Source: Candidatus Zixiibacteriota bacterium
GTDB lineage: Bacteria > Zixibacteria > MSB-5A5 > GN15 > FEB-12
DNA length: 64,000 nt
Assembly: GCA_022571845.1 (NCBI GenBank)
Contig: JACZXB010000001.1
Span: 1-64,000, forward strand
Direction: 5' to 3'
This document shows, piece by piece, positions 54,910 through 64,000 of this stretch. The notes under the pieces were generated by a model. That model was not told where the DNA came from. It ran no database searches and saw only the letters and a list, made by a program, of their open reading frames with translations. Both the position numbers and the translations under genes were made by a program. The first letter of the stretch is position 1, and every line of letters starts with the position of its first letter.

Positions 54910-57060
54910 TCAAAAATGTGTTCGCTCGTTTGTCGTGTCTTTGGGGAAGTTTCGGGTTTTATTGACGCCTCTGGGGACATACAATCCTGAAGAGGGATGA
55001 ACATGGCAGGTCGCGGTAGGCTCGGTTCCTTCGATAAATACTTCGTTTCTGACATCAATACAGCGATCGGTGGCGATTTCGCCGGACTCAAGGCAGACAT
55101 CTATTCGGATAATTCCGTCGGGAGCCTCAAAATCAGCCAGGGGCAAAGAGTCATGTGCGGCCATCATGAATTCTGTCCAAATAGGTACACCGTTTTTGGC
55201 GCCGTCTTGATTTTTACCGAGCGAAGTCTTGTCATCAAACCCAATCCAGGTGCCGGCCGTAATCTGAGGAGTATAACCGATAAACCAGTTGTCGCAAAAA
55301 TTATCCGACGTTCCGGTTTTTCCACCAGCCGGTCGAGTGAAACCCCTCCAGCGCACACTTCGGCCGGTACCATTATCGACAACCGAGCGCATCAGGTCTA
55401 CCATTATATAGGCTGTTTCCTCGGAAAGGACTTCCTCTTTGTTGAGCGAAGAATTGTCTTCCAAAACTGTCCCATAGCGGTCTACTATTTTATGCACATA
55501 GCGATAAGGAACACGAATTCCCTTGTTGGGGAAGACTGAAAAGGCCGAAACAAGTTCAATTAACTTAACTTCACTAACTCCAATTGCCAGAGATGGCACA
55601 GCACTAAGCGGAGTGGTAATACCGAACCGCCGGGCATAAAATATCGCTTGCTCCGGGCCAATCTTTAAAAGCAGCCTAATTGCGACTAAGTTTCTCGACA
55701 AACGGATGCCGTCACGGATAGTAACCGGTCCCATAAACTTGTCATCAAAATTATGTGGACGCCATTGTTTGGCTCCGGGGATATCCAATACAATCGGATT
55801 GTCATCTATTATGTCTGTTGTGCGAAAGCCGTTATCGATACAAGCAGTATAAATAAATGGCTTAAATGATGAGCCCGGCTGTCGTAGGGCCTGAATTGCC
55901 CTGTTGAATTTTGTTTCTTCAAAGGAACGACCTCCGACCATAGCCAGCACATCGCCGTTGGAATTGTCTATAGCGATGAAAGCTCCCTGAATTTTCTTAA
56001 ATACAGGAATGGGCTGGCCAAACTGATCCAATGTATCGAGCAGGTAGGTAGTGTAATCAGAGTTCTTTAAGGTGTATCGTCTTTCAATCCGAGCGCGCAG
56101 AGAATCAATTTTCTTAAAGACTGCTTTTTCAGCAGCCTTTTGCAAGTTTAACTCCAGAGATGTATAAACTTTAAGCCCGCCCTTATAGAGAACATTCTCG
56201 CCATATTTATTTTTTATGTACTGCCGCACTGTTTCGGTAAAGTACGGTGCGTAACCAATCTTCTCTTCGGGAGGAGATATTTCAAGTTCCTGCACTCGCA
56301 ACGAGTCATACAGCTCTCTGGTAAGGCCGCCAACGTCGTAATACGAAAAGAGTACTCTGTTACGAGCCTGAATGGATTTGTCCGGATTATTGAGCGGAGA
56401 ATTTATATTTGGCCCCTTGAGCATGCCGATAAGAATTGCGCAGTCATTGATATTCAACTCATGGGCTTCTTTGGAGAAAAGTAGCCTGGCTGCTGCAGCT
56501 ACACCATAGGCTCCCCGGCTGAAGTAGTACTGATTGAGGTACATCTCCAGGATTTCTTCTTTGGAGTAAGTTCGCTCCAGTTTGATAGCTGTCAAAGCTT
56601 CTTTGATCTTACGTTCAAAAGTTTGATTACGTGTTAAAAAAAGCATGCGCGAAAGTTGCTGAGTAATAGTCGAAGCGCCCCCTTCAATTCGCCACTTTAC
56701 AATATTGGTAGCGGCTACTGTCGCCAAACGTCTGAGATTAATTCCCCAATGGTCAAAGAACTGCCGGTCTTCGACTGCCATAAGCATTTGCACCAGATGG
56801 GGAGGGATATTCTTGTAAGGAGTTAGAATCCGATTCTCGCTGTAAAATTCCTGAATCAGGATTCCATTTCTGTCATATAATTTGGTCTTAAGGCTCGGTT
56901 CTATATTATGAAGCTGCTTAAATGAAGGCAGCTCGGACTGGTAAATATTATAAGTCCGGTAGCCGAGAAAAGTCAGCAATACGAATAGGATTAACCCTCC
57001 TATGGTCAGATATTTCCTGACTTTTTCCTGATGTCTTCTTCTGGTATTTGATTCATACAT
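54910..57060 (-). CDS. Penicillin-binding protein 1A (bifunctional glycosyltransferase/transpeptidase)
   Basis: 716 residues. An N-terminal membrane anchor (about 17-37) precedes the GT51 domain (about 55-235) with catalytic Glu97 (AVEDRQFFDH) and GGASTITQQLSR, RKIKEALTA and EILEMYLNQ. The transpeptidase domain (about 330-640) has the active Ser in GSSFKPF (SxxK), SRN in RLSRNLVAIRLL, and KTGTSDNF. It polymerises glycan strands and cross-links peptides in the periplasm. Class A PBP of ordinary length; the last about 70 residues contain a Cys-bearing tail (CLESGEIATDRC). Divergent from tyrS. Confidence 0.94.
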   Translation of the reverse strand: MYESNTRRRHQEKVRKYLTIGGLILFVLLTFLGYRTYNIYQSELPSFKQLHNIEPSLKTKLYDRNGILIQEFYSENRILTPYKNIPPHLVQMLMAVEDRQFFDHWGINLRRLATVAATNIVKWRIEGGASTITQQLSRMLFLTRNQTFERKIKEALTAIKLERTYSKEEILEMYLNQYYFSRGAYGVAAAARLLFSKEAHELNINDCAILIGMLKGPNINSPLNNPDKSIQARNRVLFSYYDVGGLTRELYDSLRVQELEISPPEEKIGYAPYFTETVRQYIKNKYGENVLYKGGLKVYTSLELNLQKAAEKAVFKKIDSLRARIERRYTLKNSDYTTYLLDTLDQFGQPIPVFKKIQGAFIAIDNSNGDVLAMVGGRSFEETKFNRAIQALRQPGSSFKPFIYTACIDNGFRTTDIIDDNPIVLDIPGAKQWRPHNFDDKFMGPVTIRDGIRLSRNLVAIRLLLKIGPEQAIFYARRFGITTPLSAVPSLAIGVSEVKLIELVSAFSVFPNKGIRVPYRYVHKIVDRYGTVLEDNSSLNKEEVLSEETAYIMVDLMRSVVDNGTGRSVRWRGFTRPAGGKTGTSDNFCDNWFIGYTPQITAGTWIGFDDKTSLGKNQDGAKNGVPIWTEFMMAAHDSLPLADFEAPDGIIRIDVCLESGEIATDRCIDVRNEVFIEGTEPTATCHVHPSSGLYVPRGVNKTRNFPKDTTNERTHF

Positions 57061-57245
57061 AATCTGTTCAGTTTCATTTTAGAGAGCATTTAAGTCAACT
57101 TAAAACCGGATATGCATTTAACTGATTGATTTTTGTCCTTATATATTCTATTCTGTCGTTCAAATCGGCACTATTCGCCGCCAATTGAACTGTATAGAAT
57201 TATATGCCGATAGAGTGATTAAAGTTGCCATAAAATTGAGAAATT

Positions 57246-58505
57246 ATGCCTAAAATATTGTCAGATAAAGAGATTGAGCAGGAAGTCAAGCGACAATGGA
57301 CGCTTATTTCCAGGGGTACTGTGGACCTTCTCCCGGAAAAAGAGTGGAAAGACAAACTCAAAGAGTCTATAGCCGAAAACAAGCCTCTTCGCGTGAAGCA
57401 GGGCTTTGACCCTACCGCACCGGATATTCATTTGGGACATACTGTCGGTATTAGAAAACTCAAACAATTTCAGGAGCTGGGACACCAGATAGTTCTAATC
57501 ATAGGAGATTACACTTCCCTGGTGGGTGACCCATCGGGACAGTCATCGACCAGACCGCCCTTAAGCTACGAAGAAATAATGAAGAACTCCGAGACTTATC
57601 AGTCACAGTTTTTTAAGATCCTCGACAAATCCAGGACTGAAATTGTTTTTAACGGCGACTGGTTTAAGAAGATGAATTTTGTTGAGATAATGCAGCTGGC
57701 CTCCAAATTTACGGTAGCTAGGTTACTTGAAAGAGATGATTTCACCAAAAGGTTAGAGAAAAAGACTCCAATTTCTATTCACGAACTATTTTATCCGTTA
57801 ATGCAGGGTTATGACTCGGTAGCTATCAAGGCCGACGTTGAAATAGGCGCCACCGAGCAGAAATTCAATCTTCTGGCAGGCAGGACAATTCAGGAAGCAT
57901 ACGGCGTCAAGCCGCAGGTTATTCTGACAATGCCAATATTGGTTGGGCTGGATGGTCAGAGGAAGATGTCAAAATCGCTCAACAATTATATAGGTATAGA
58001 CGAAAGTCCCGGGGAAATCTTTGGCAAAGTGATGTCAATAGCAGATGAGCAAATCTACAGTTATTTTGAACTGGTCACCGATGTCACACTTAAAGAGCTT
58101 GCAGAAATAAAGCAAAAATTAAACAAACCGGATGTCAATCCGATGGTTATAAAGAAGGAGCTGGGGCAGAGACTGGTAGATATGTACCATCCTGCCGGTT
58201 CTGGCCAAAGTGCAAGAGAGGAGTTTGAGCGGGTATTTTCTAATAGACAACTACCGCAGGATATGCCCGAACTTACCCTTGAGAAATTGAAAAAGTTAGG
58301 ACTTAAAGAGGACAAAGTTTATTTGGTACACCTAATGTCGAAAGCTGAAATGGTTAAGTCAAACAGCGAAGCCAGAAAACTTATTCTGGCAGGAGCCGTT
58401 ACAATAGATGGAGAAAAGATTGATAACCCGGACTTTGAATTCTCTGTCGATAAAGAGATGGTTCTAAAGGTCGGCAAACGACGCTACTTGAAGTTACTTG
58501 TATAG
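57246..58505 (+). CDS. tyrS: Tyrosyl-tRNA synthetase
   Basis: 419 residues. It charges tRNA-Tyr with tyrosine. The class I signatures are HLGH at about 62-65 (FDPTAPDIHLGH) and KMSKSLNNYIG. An S4-type RNA-binding domain ends the protein (SNSEARKLILAGAVTIDGEK). It belongs to the TyrZ-like group by its FDPTAPDIHLGH segment. The lipoprotein genes downstream begin right after it, so read-through is likely. Confidence 0.95.
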   Translation: MPKILSDKEIEQEVKRQWTLISRGTVDLLPEKEWKDKLKESIAENKPLRVKQGFDPTAPDIHLGHTVGIRKLKQFQELGHQIVLIIGDYTSLVGDPSGQSSTRPPLSYEEIMKNSETYQSQFFKILDKSRTEIVFNGDWFKKMNFVEIMQLASKFTVARLLERDDFTKRLEKKTPISIHELFYPLMQGYDSVAIKADVEIGATEQKFNLLAGRTIQEAYGVKPQVILTMPILVGLDGQRKMSKSLNNYIGIDESPGEIFGKVMSIADEQIYSYFELVTDVTLKELAEIKQKLNKPDVNPMVIKKELGQRLVDMYHPAGSGQSAREEFERVFSNRQLPQDMPELTLEKLKKLGLKEDKVYLVHLMSKAEMVKSNSEARKLILAGAVTIDGEKIDNPDFEFSVDKEMVLKVGKRRYLKLLV

Positions 58506-58533
58506 TTTTCCTGAATGTTCACATGAAGTACAA

Positions 58534-60186
58534 ATGAAGATGCTGTTTAAATATGGTTTGACCAGAGTTTTACTTCTTCTTGGGGCTCTCTCCTTTTTAA
58601 TCGTTGCCGGCTGCTCATCCAAAGCTTTCAAAGAAAGAACTCTTGCGGCCAGCTCAGACAAAGTTGAGCTCAAAACTGCGTTGATTAAGTCTGAATCTGT
58701 GCTTGAGAATATTGATGAACAGGCTTTTCACCATTTTACAAACGGCGTTATAGCTGAACAGGCAGGTGATAACTACTCAGCATCAAAAGAATATAGGAAA
58801 GCCTTAAATAGGTATCCAGATTCGTATGAAATTCGCTTTTCGCTGGCCAACGTCCAGTACCGCATGCAGCAATTCAAAATTGCCCTGAAAACGCTCGAAA
58901 CAATAACTCAGAATAGTGTTGAATTAAATAACTTAAGGGGTATCTGCTATCGTTCAATAGGCGATAACGACAACGCCAGAAAGTCTTACGTAGAAACGGT
59001 CAAGCTTGATGCAACCGACCGGATTTCTGTCTCGTTTCTTGCCAGCGAATACCGTCGGCTGAATAATGTTGATTCTCTGGTCTGGATATATTCCAAACTT
59101 TCCAAAATTAATCCTAACAATTACAGGACACTTGTGGAACTGGGACGTTTTCAAATTCAGACCGGGAAGCTCGATGATGCCCTGATCTCTTTTCGCAGCG
59201 CACTGGAGCTAACGGAGGGCAGGCAAAAGATTAGTTCATATCTGGGACTTGGCGATATTTACAAAAATAAAAAGCAGCAGGACTCATCAATCTATTATTT
59301 CAAGATGGCCAGCGAACTTGATCCGAACAACTCTTATGTGGTAAGGGAACTGGCAAGTTATTATTCACAAAAAGACTCTCTTAGTCAGGCGATTTATTTT
59401 GCGGACAAGCTGGTCAGACTGGAGCCTAATAACTCGGCTGCGAAAAGATTCTTGTCTCAGCTTTATGTGTCCACCGATTCTCTGCCGAAAGCCGAAATGC
59501 TGCTTGAAGATTTGTTAGCTACGGGAGATAATGACCCCAGTAATTTCTTTTATCTGGGACGTATTGCGATAGTCAAACAGGATTATGAATCAGCCAAAGA
59601 ATATCTAACTATTTTGACACAATTATCACCCAGCCTGCCCGACGCCTGGCTTGACCTGGGTTTTGTTTATAGGCGCACCGACAATTTGGAAAAGGCAATC
59701 AATGTCTATAGTTCCGGCTTACAATTTGTCCAACAGCGCGCAGATTCTGTCAGACTATTATTTGCCAGAGGTGCCTCGCAGGAAAGTTTAAAAAAAATTA
59801 AAGAGGCCTCTGAGACTTTTGAAGAGCTTATTTTGCTAGACCCGAACCACAGCCAGGCTTTGAATTATCTGGGCTACATGCTGGCGGACAACGGCCATAG
59901 ACTTGACTACGCCAAAGACCTTATAGGAAAGGCGCTTAATCTATCTCCTGAAAACGCCGCCTATATAGACAGCTATGGCTGGGTGATGTTCAGGCTTGGC
60001 AAATATAACGATGCCGTAGAGTATCTTTCCAAAGCGGTCTCTCTTCAGAGTGACCCAATTATATATGACCATCTTGGCGATGCCTATAATGCCAGCGGTA
60101 ATTCTGGTGACGCCCGTATTTGGTGGCAGAAAGCGCTTGAACTTGCACCGGATAACGACGTAATCAGAGAGAAACTGAACGAGTGA
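58534..60186 (+). CDS. TPR-repeat lipoprotein
   Basis: About 550 residues from ATG at 58534; the frame extends to a TTG inside tyrS, without a better start. The signal peptide ends in a lipobox (LIVAGCSSK). About ten to twelve tetratricopeptide repeats fill the rest (ALETITQNSVELNNLRGICY and EAANYLG-like units such as SQALNYLGYMLADNG). Probably anchored in the membrane and serving as a protein-binding scaffold. The next lipoprotein gene starts inside its stop codon (GTGA), so the two are made together. Confidence 0.85.
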   Translation: MKMLFKYGLTRVLLLLGALSFLIVAGCSSKAFKERTLAASSDKVELKTALIKSESVLENIDEQAFHHFTNGVIAEQAGDNYSASKEYRKALNRYPDSYEIRFSLANVQYRMQQFKIALKTLETITQNSVELNNLRGICYRSIGDNDNARKSYVETVKLDATDRISVSFLASEYRRLNNVDSLVWIYSKLSKINPNNYRTLVELGRFQIQTGKLDDALISFRSALELTEGRQKISSYLGLGDIYKNKKQQDSSIYYFKMASELDPNNSYVVRELASYYSQKDSLSQAIYFADKLVRLEPNNSAAKRFLSQLYVSTDSLPKAEMLLEDLLATGDNDPSNFFYLGRIAIVKQDYESAKEYLTILTQLSPSLPDAWLDLGFVYRRTDNLEKAINVYSSGLQFVQQRADSVRLLFARGASQESLKKIKEASETFEELILLDPNHSQALNYLGYMLADNGHRLDYAKDLIGKALNLSPENAAYIDSYGWVMFRLGKYNDAVEYLSKAVSLQSDPIIYDHLGDAYNASGNSGDARIWWQKALELAPDNDVIREKLNE

Positions 60187-61865
60187 AGGCTAAGCTGCTC
60201 TCCAGACTTTGGGAAGTTTCTTTATCACTTTCAATATTATTGTTTCTGGTAATAGGTTGTGCAGAGGTTGCAGCACCTCCGGGTGGTGAGGTTGACCGCC
60301 AGGCGCCGCGCGTCATCAAAACTTATCCGGTGACTGGATCAACCGGTGTAGCTCCTTCAAATGAAATTACGTTTTGGTTTTCAGAAGGAATTACTCCTCC
60401 AAGAACAGAAAAGGCGGTGTTCATAACTCCTCGCCCAAAATCTGAGCCTAAATTAAAGTGGAAAACAGACAGGCTGACAATCGAACTATCAGAGCCGTTT
60501 GAACCGAATCAAACTTATGTAGTAACCCTGGCGGCGAACATAAGCGACTGGCGAAACAACAGGATGGACAGTTCGGTAATACTTGCATTTTCGACCGGAG
60601 AAACGATTGATTCCGGCTCGGTGGGTGGTGTTGTCTTTCATAATGAGAATCCACGTCGGGGATTACTTGTCGGCCTGTATGAAAACATAGATTCGGGCAG
60701 TAGTATAAATTATGACTCAATTTACCCCAGCTACCTGACCAGCACAGCCAAAGATGGCGCGTTTCAATTCAGGTATCTGCCGGACCGACACTTTCAGTTA
60801 GTAGCCTTTGAAGATATAAATCGTAACGATAGATTTAATCCTGAGCGTGAACCTTATGCGGTGTCAGACAGAGAAATTGATTTTGAAACCGGGCAACCTC
60901 TGGATAAACTGTTTCTTGAACTGATAGAAGATATTTCTGATTCTGTTGCTATTCTATCTGCTTCTAAAACAAGCGACGGACTTATAAAAGTCAGACTGAA
61001 CAAAGCTCTGCAGACTTCGGAGGTTGATGCTGTCAGCCTGACTTCTACCGTAGATTCTACAGTTCTTGTGTCCGGGTCATTTAAGGAAAGTTCACTCGAA
61101 CTCTCTGCTGTTTATACTTTCTCTGTAAGGGACGTTGACACCGGCAATTATGATTTGAAGTTCATCTACAATAATCAAAGTGACTTCGTCACTTATAAGG
61201 GACTGCATATTTCTGCCACCGACGATAAGTCAGGTCCGTTTTTATTCTCTTTTGAACCTGAAGATAAAGTTCATTTCTCAAAAGATTTATCTATTTCTGC
61301 GACATTTTCAGAACCTATCGACCTCTCCAAACTGACTGACCAGACATTTCTGTTAGTCGATTCGGAAGGCTCTTTGTCCGGTCTAAACTATGAATGGATC
61401 AACGATTTTGCTTTGAAGCTGATTCCTGAAGATAGCCTGAGCGAAGGAGAGTCGTACCGTGTTCTCATTGCCGAATTTGAATTGTCAGATTTGGCTGGTA
61501 ATCTGCTTGGTGACAGTATAACCGAGAAGAAGTTCAGGCTGATTGACAGAGATTCGCTTGGTTCGGTTTCTGGTAGCGTCGTTAGCAATCTTGCTAAAAT
61601 AGACTCAGGCTCTCTGAGCATCAACTTTAAGAATCTGAAAAGCAAACAGTCCTATCATCTGCGGCTGCTGAATAAGACATTCAAAATAGACCTGCCGGCT
61701 GGGAAGTATCTTATGTCAGGTTATATTGATGAAAATGACAGCGGCGGGCGGGGTAAAGGCTCGGTATTGCCGTATACGCTGGCAGAGACTTATTTCAAAT
61801 ATGACGATACTATTTCGGTGCGGGCTCGCTTTGAGACCGCCGGAATAGAGCTTGAAGTAAAATAA
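60183..61865 (+). CDS. Ig-like domain (Big_5/SbsA-type) lipoprotein
   Basis: 560 residues from GTG at 60183, overlapping the previous stop by three bases. Lipobox LFLVIGCAEV; the mature start AEVAAPPGGEVDRQAP matches a lipoprotein family common in Bacteroidetes-like bacteria. The first Ig-like domain (about 40-130) has VIKTYPVTGSTGVAPSNEIT. A transthyretin-like segment follows (FQFRYLPDRHFQLVAFED), then another Ig-like domain (about 350-450). Envelope protein of unknown role, coupled to the TPR lipoprotein. Confidence 0.82.
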   Translation: MKAKLLSRLWEVSLSLSILLFLVIGCAEVAAPPGGEVDRQAPRVIKTYPVTGSTGVAPSNEITFWFSEGITPPRTEKAVFITPRPKSEPKLKWKTDRLTIELSEPFEPNQTYVVTLAANISDWRNNRMDSSVILAFSTGETIDSGSVGGVVFHNENPRRGLLVGLYENIDSGSSINYDSIYPSYLTSTAKDGAFQFRYLPDRHFQLVAFEDINRNDRFNPEREPYAVSDREIDFETGQPLDKLFLELIEDISDSVAILSASKTSDGLIKVRLNKALQTSEVDAVSLTSTVDSTVLVSGSFKESSLELSAVYTFSVRDVDTGNYDLKFIYNNQSDFVTYKGLHISATDDKSGPFLFSFEPEDKVHFSKDLSISATFSEPIDLSKLTDQTFLLVDSEGSLSGLNYEWINDFALKLIPEDSLSEGESYRVLIAEFELSDLAGNLLGDSITEKKFRLIDRDSLGSVSGSVVSNLAKIDSGSLSINFKNLKSKQSYHLRLLNKTFKIDLPAGKYLMSGYIDENDSGGRGKGSVLPYTLAETYFKYDDTISVRARFETAGIELEVK

Positions 61866-61873
61866 TGTTATAT

Positions 61874-61900
61874 AAAAAAGGCGGGTACTTGCTAGCCGCC
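61874..61900 (-). terminator. Rho-independent terminator after the OmpA-family gene
   Basis: GGCGG/CCGCC stem (61880-61884 with 61896-61900), 11-nt loop, followed on the minus strand by TTTTTT. It sits between converging genes. Confidence 0.75.
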
Positions 61901-61924
61901 CTAAGAAAACATTTAATTTTCAGC

Positions 61925-62521
61925 TTAATTCAATTCACCCCAGACTCTTACTGTTACCCGACGGTTTCTTGATGCAGAATTTGGCTCGTCAGACAATGCG
62001 GCCGCCCTCTCTTCACCGTAAGAAAGTGTAAACATCCTGTAGAGCGATATTCCAAAACGGTCATTCAAAAAGCGTCTGACAGATTCTGAGCGTCTTTCAC
62101 CTAGCGCCAGATTATAGGAATTGGAGCCGGTATTGTCAGTATGTCCAACAAGCTCCACTAGAGATTCAGGGCTTGTTTCCATTTTCTGGCCGGCATCCAT
62201 GAGAGTCTGCTCGGCTGCCGAAGTGATTTCATCGCTGTCAAAATCGAAGTTTACTTCACCTTCCCAGATGACCTGGTAGTTTTCGAATCCTTTGGCCTGA
62301 TTAAGAGCCATCTCGGCTTTTGCTTTGAGGTCACTTTGAAGAGCCTGGAGTTTCTGAAGGTCAAGGCTGGTCGCGCTGGCTTTTCCTTCTACGTTGCCAA
62401 GCTGAGCTGATGTTCTGGCTTCGGAGCCTCTGATCTGTTCATCAACGTAATTTTTACTGGCACCGCAGCCGGCAACCAGGGCAATGACCGAAAGAAGTAT
62501 TATTAGTCTTTTGACAGGCAT
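61925..62521 (-). CDS. OmpA-family peptidoglycan-associated lipoprotein
   Basis: 198 residues with GTGAGGAA just before the ATG. Signal peptide with lipobox ALVAGCGAS (Cys19), then an alpha-helical coiled stretch (about 25-80, Ala/Gln/Lys rich as in Lpp-like linkers). The OmpA C-terminal domain (about 88-198) has VNFDFDSDEI, VELVGHTDNTGSNSYNLALG and the Arg of SRNRRVTVRV, which bind meso-diaminopimelate. It tethers the outer membrane to peptidoglycan, as Pal does. No tol genes are in the window. Confidence 0.88.
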   Translation of the reverse strand: MPVKRLIILLSVIALVAGCGASKNYVDEQIRGSEARTSAQLGNVEGKASATSLDLQKLQALQSDLKAKAEMALNQAKGFENYQVIWEGEVNFDFDSDEITSAAEQTLMDAGQKMETSPESLVELVGHTDNTGSNSYNLALGERRSESVRRFLNDRFGISLYRMFTLSYGEERAAALSDEPNSASRNRRVTVRVWGELN

Positions 62522-62643
62522 TTCCTCACCCTTTCTTATATAGTTAATACGAGTTCAATCTATACTCTTTATACAACCGCAATATTAAACAGTATCAGCC
62601 TTTTTAAAGCAAGGAAAAACAGCAAAAATATTGTCAGATTGAG

Positions 62644-63462
62644 CTATTGCTTTATTGCTCCGGCGGTTATGCCGGAGACAATCTGTTTTTGCATAATTAG
62701 AAAAAGAATCAAAACCGGCAACACTGCAATAGCTGAGCCGGCCATCAACTGCTGCCAGTCAATTGCTTGAAAACCCTGCAAATGAGCCAGGCCGACCGGT
62801 AGAGTTTTCAGGCTGTCACTATTCGTCAGTATATATGGAAAGAGGAACGAATTCCAATTGGTGAAAAAGACCTGAATCGCCAAAACAGCCAGAGCCGGTT
62901 TGCACATCGGCATGACTACCTGAAAAAGTATTCTGAACTCACCGGCACCGTCAATTCTGGCAGCTTCTTCCATAGAAGGCGGAATATTCTCTATATACTG
63001 TTTGACCAGAAAAATGCCAATTGGCTGGACCATCCAGGGCAAAATAAGAGACCAGTAAGTGTCATATATACCAGTTTTTAGGGCAAATAGATAAAGCGGC
63101 ACTACCAGTATATGGGCTGGTATCATAAGTACCATGACAACTGAGGCAAAGAGAAGCTTGTTTGTCAGATTTCGATATCGGGCCAGGGCATAGGCTACCA
63201 TGAAGCAGAAGAGAATATTTCCAACGGTTACGGTGATGCCGACGAAAGCTGAGTTAAAGAAATACTTTAAGGTGTTGGTGCCGGAAAATAGCTGAGCATA
63301 GGCCTCAAAAGAAATGCCGCTGGCAACTAAATTTTCGATCGAAATCGAGGAGCCCATTTCCATTAATGATACCCGAAACATCCAGGCCAAAGGAAATACC
63401 ATTATGAACAAGACCAGCGCCAATAAAGCGTATTTTAATAATGCTAATATGCTCTTTACCAT
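62644..63462 (-). CDS. Carbohydrate ABC transporter permease (MalG type)
   Basis: 272 residues with six predicted membrane segments. The EAA loop that docks the ATPase reads EEAARIDGAGEFRILFQVVM followed by PMCKPALAV. Placement after a MalF-type permease (7-nt overlap) marks a sugar or glycerol-phosphate-type importer. Substrate unknown; the binding protein and ATPase genes are outside the window. Confidence 0.9.
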   Translation of the reverse strand: MVKSILALLKYALLALVLFIMVFPLAWMFRVSLMEMGSSISIENLVASGISFEAYAQLFSGTNTLKYFFNSAFVGITVTVGNILFCFMVAYALARYRNLTNKLLFASVVMVLMIPAHILVVPLYLFALKTGIYDTYWSLILPWMVQPIGIFLVKQYIENIPPSMEEAARIDGAGEFRILFQVVMPMCKPALAVLAIQVFFTNWNSFLFPYILTNSDSLKTLPVGLAHLQGFQAIDWQQLMAGSAIAVLPVLILFLIMQKQIVSGITAGAIKQ

Positions 63463-64000
63463 AGCGGCTGCTTTCTCCTTAGCAGAGCGAATTGCGCCAG
63501 TGAGAATAAGGCAATGATCCCGAACAGTACATAAGCGGCGGCAGAAGCATAGCCGGACTGAAGAGTAGTGGTCAGGCCGATTTCGTAAATGAAATAGACC
63601 ATTGTTGAAGTATCAAACTTTCCTTTGGTCATGACAAAAATCTCAACGAAGACCTGAAAAGATTTTATAGTATTTATGACCAGAATAAAGAGAGCAACAG
63701 GTTTGAGAAGCGGCAGTGTTATAGAAAACAACTTTCTAAAAAAACCAGCGCCGTTGACATCGGCAGCTTCGTACAGTTCATCCGGTATAGATTTTAGACC
63801 TGCCAGAAATATTAACATATAGTAGCCGACCGACATCCATACATCCATAGCCATGATAGAATACAAGGCAGTAGACCTGTCAAACAGGAAGCCGTGCAGC
63901 GGAGGGGTCAGACCAATCAGGCTGCAGAGTCCGGCAATATAGCCGCCGCGTTGATAGAGATTGGTGAAAATTAAGGCTATCACCACCATTGACGTTATTG
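63456..64000 (-). CDS. Sugar ABC transporter permease (MalF type), 5' end beyond the right edge
   Basis: The frame is open to the window edge; the ATG at 63989 is probably internal because the four codons before it are also open. At least 181 codons are visible, with several membrane segments and the EAA loop (ELYEAADVNGAGFFRKLFSI). It forms a heterodimer with the MalG-type partner downstream. Substrate unknown. Confidence 0.88.
   Translation of the reverse strand, partial: ITSMVVIALIFTNLYQRGGYIAGLCSLIGLTPPLHGFLFDRSTALYSIMAMDVWMSVGYYMLIFLAGLKSIPDELYEAADVNGAGFFRKLFSITLPLLKPVALFILVINTIKSFQVFVEIFVMTKGKFDTSTMVYFIYEIGLTTTLQSGYASAAAYVLFGIIALFSLAQFALLRRKQPLW

Overview
The window looks like chromosome from an uncultured bacterium of the FCB superphylum. 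The best guess is a Zixibacteria-like lineage. The main reason is the C-terminal pair of dockerin-like EF-hand repeats ending in an FRGGPxP-type motif, found on six loci here. DUF5916, Ig-like lipoprotein, OmpA-type lipoprotein and CtaA genes fit the same group. This placement is inference; there is no rRNA in the window to confirm it.

Layout. (1) 1-21.5 kb, almost all on the minus strand, encodes the cell surface and secreted proteins. It holds three related 'YQG' secreted proteins (one running off the left edge with a beta-roll repeat), two of them each followed by a small secreted dockerin-tagged protein. It also holds an EF-G paralogue, a two-gene amidohydrolase operon, a dockerin-tagged subtilisin, a GNAT acetyltransferase, and a tandem pair of large dockerin-tagged proteins of which one is an evident pseudogene. 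(2) 21.6-28.9 kb is a signalling block: ECF sigma factor and anti-sigma, PAS histidine kinase, NTT-like transporter with HEAT repeats, a cyclic-nucleotide-binding protein and a lone receiver protein. (3) 29-37.5 kb is housekeeping: DUF5916 outer-membrane protein, DUF2238 membrane protein, queC-queE and queF for queuosine precursors, one more dockerin-tagged protein, and heme A synthase.

(4) 37.5-53.65 kb looks like an accretion of mobile or foreign DNA next to a tRNA-Leu(CAA) gene. Its first part (37.5-43.3 kb) is a non-classical chaperone/usher-like fimbrial locus: structured leader, DUF4402 subunit, second subunit, PapD-like chaperone and usher-like barrel. Its second part (43.3-53.6 kb) has a lipoprotein, a fatty-acid desaturase and a truncated thioester-reductase-type SDR behind a near-perfect sigma-54 promoter. 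With them are a Ser/Thr kinase with TPRs, a sigma-54 activator, a small ribbon-helix-helix protein and a large serine recombinase whose reading frame runs into the tRNA. Copies of the tRNA 3'-end sequence (ATGCCGGARGTCG) lie near 37547, 43262 and 53564, which suggests two adjacent insertions.

(5) 53.7-64 kb returns to core functions: an endonuclease/exonuclease/phosphatase-family enzyme, penicillin-binding protein 1A, tyrosyl-tRNA synthetase, TPR and Ig-like lipoproteins, an OmpA-type lipoprotein, and two sugar ABC permeases of which the second runs off the right edge.

The strongest candidates for something undescribed are the DUF4402 chaperone/usher locus with its leader, the sigma-54/kinase/desaturase module, and the duplicated surface-protein cassettes with dockerin tags but no cohesin partner in view.
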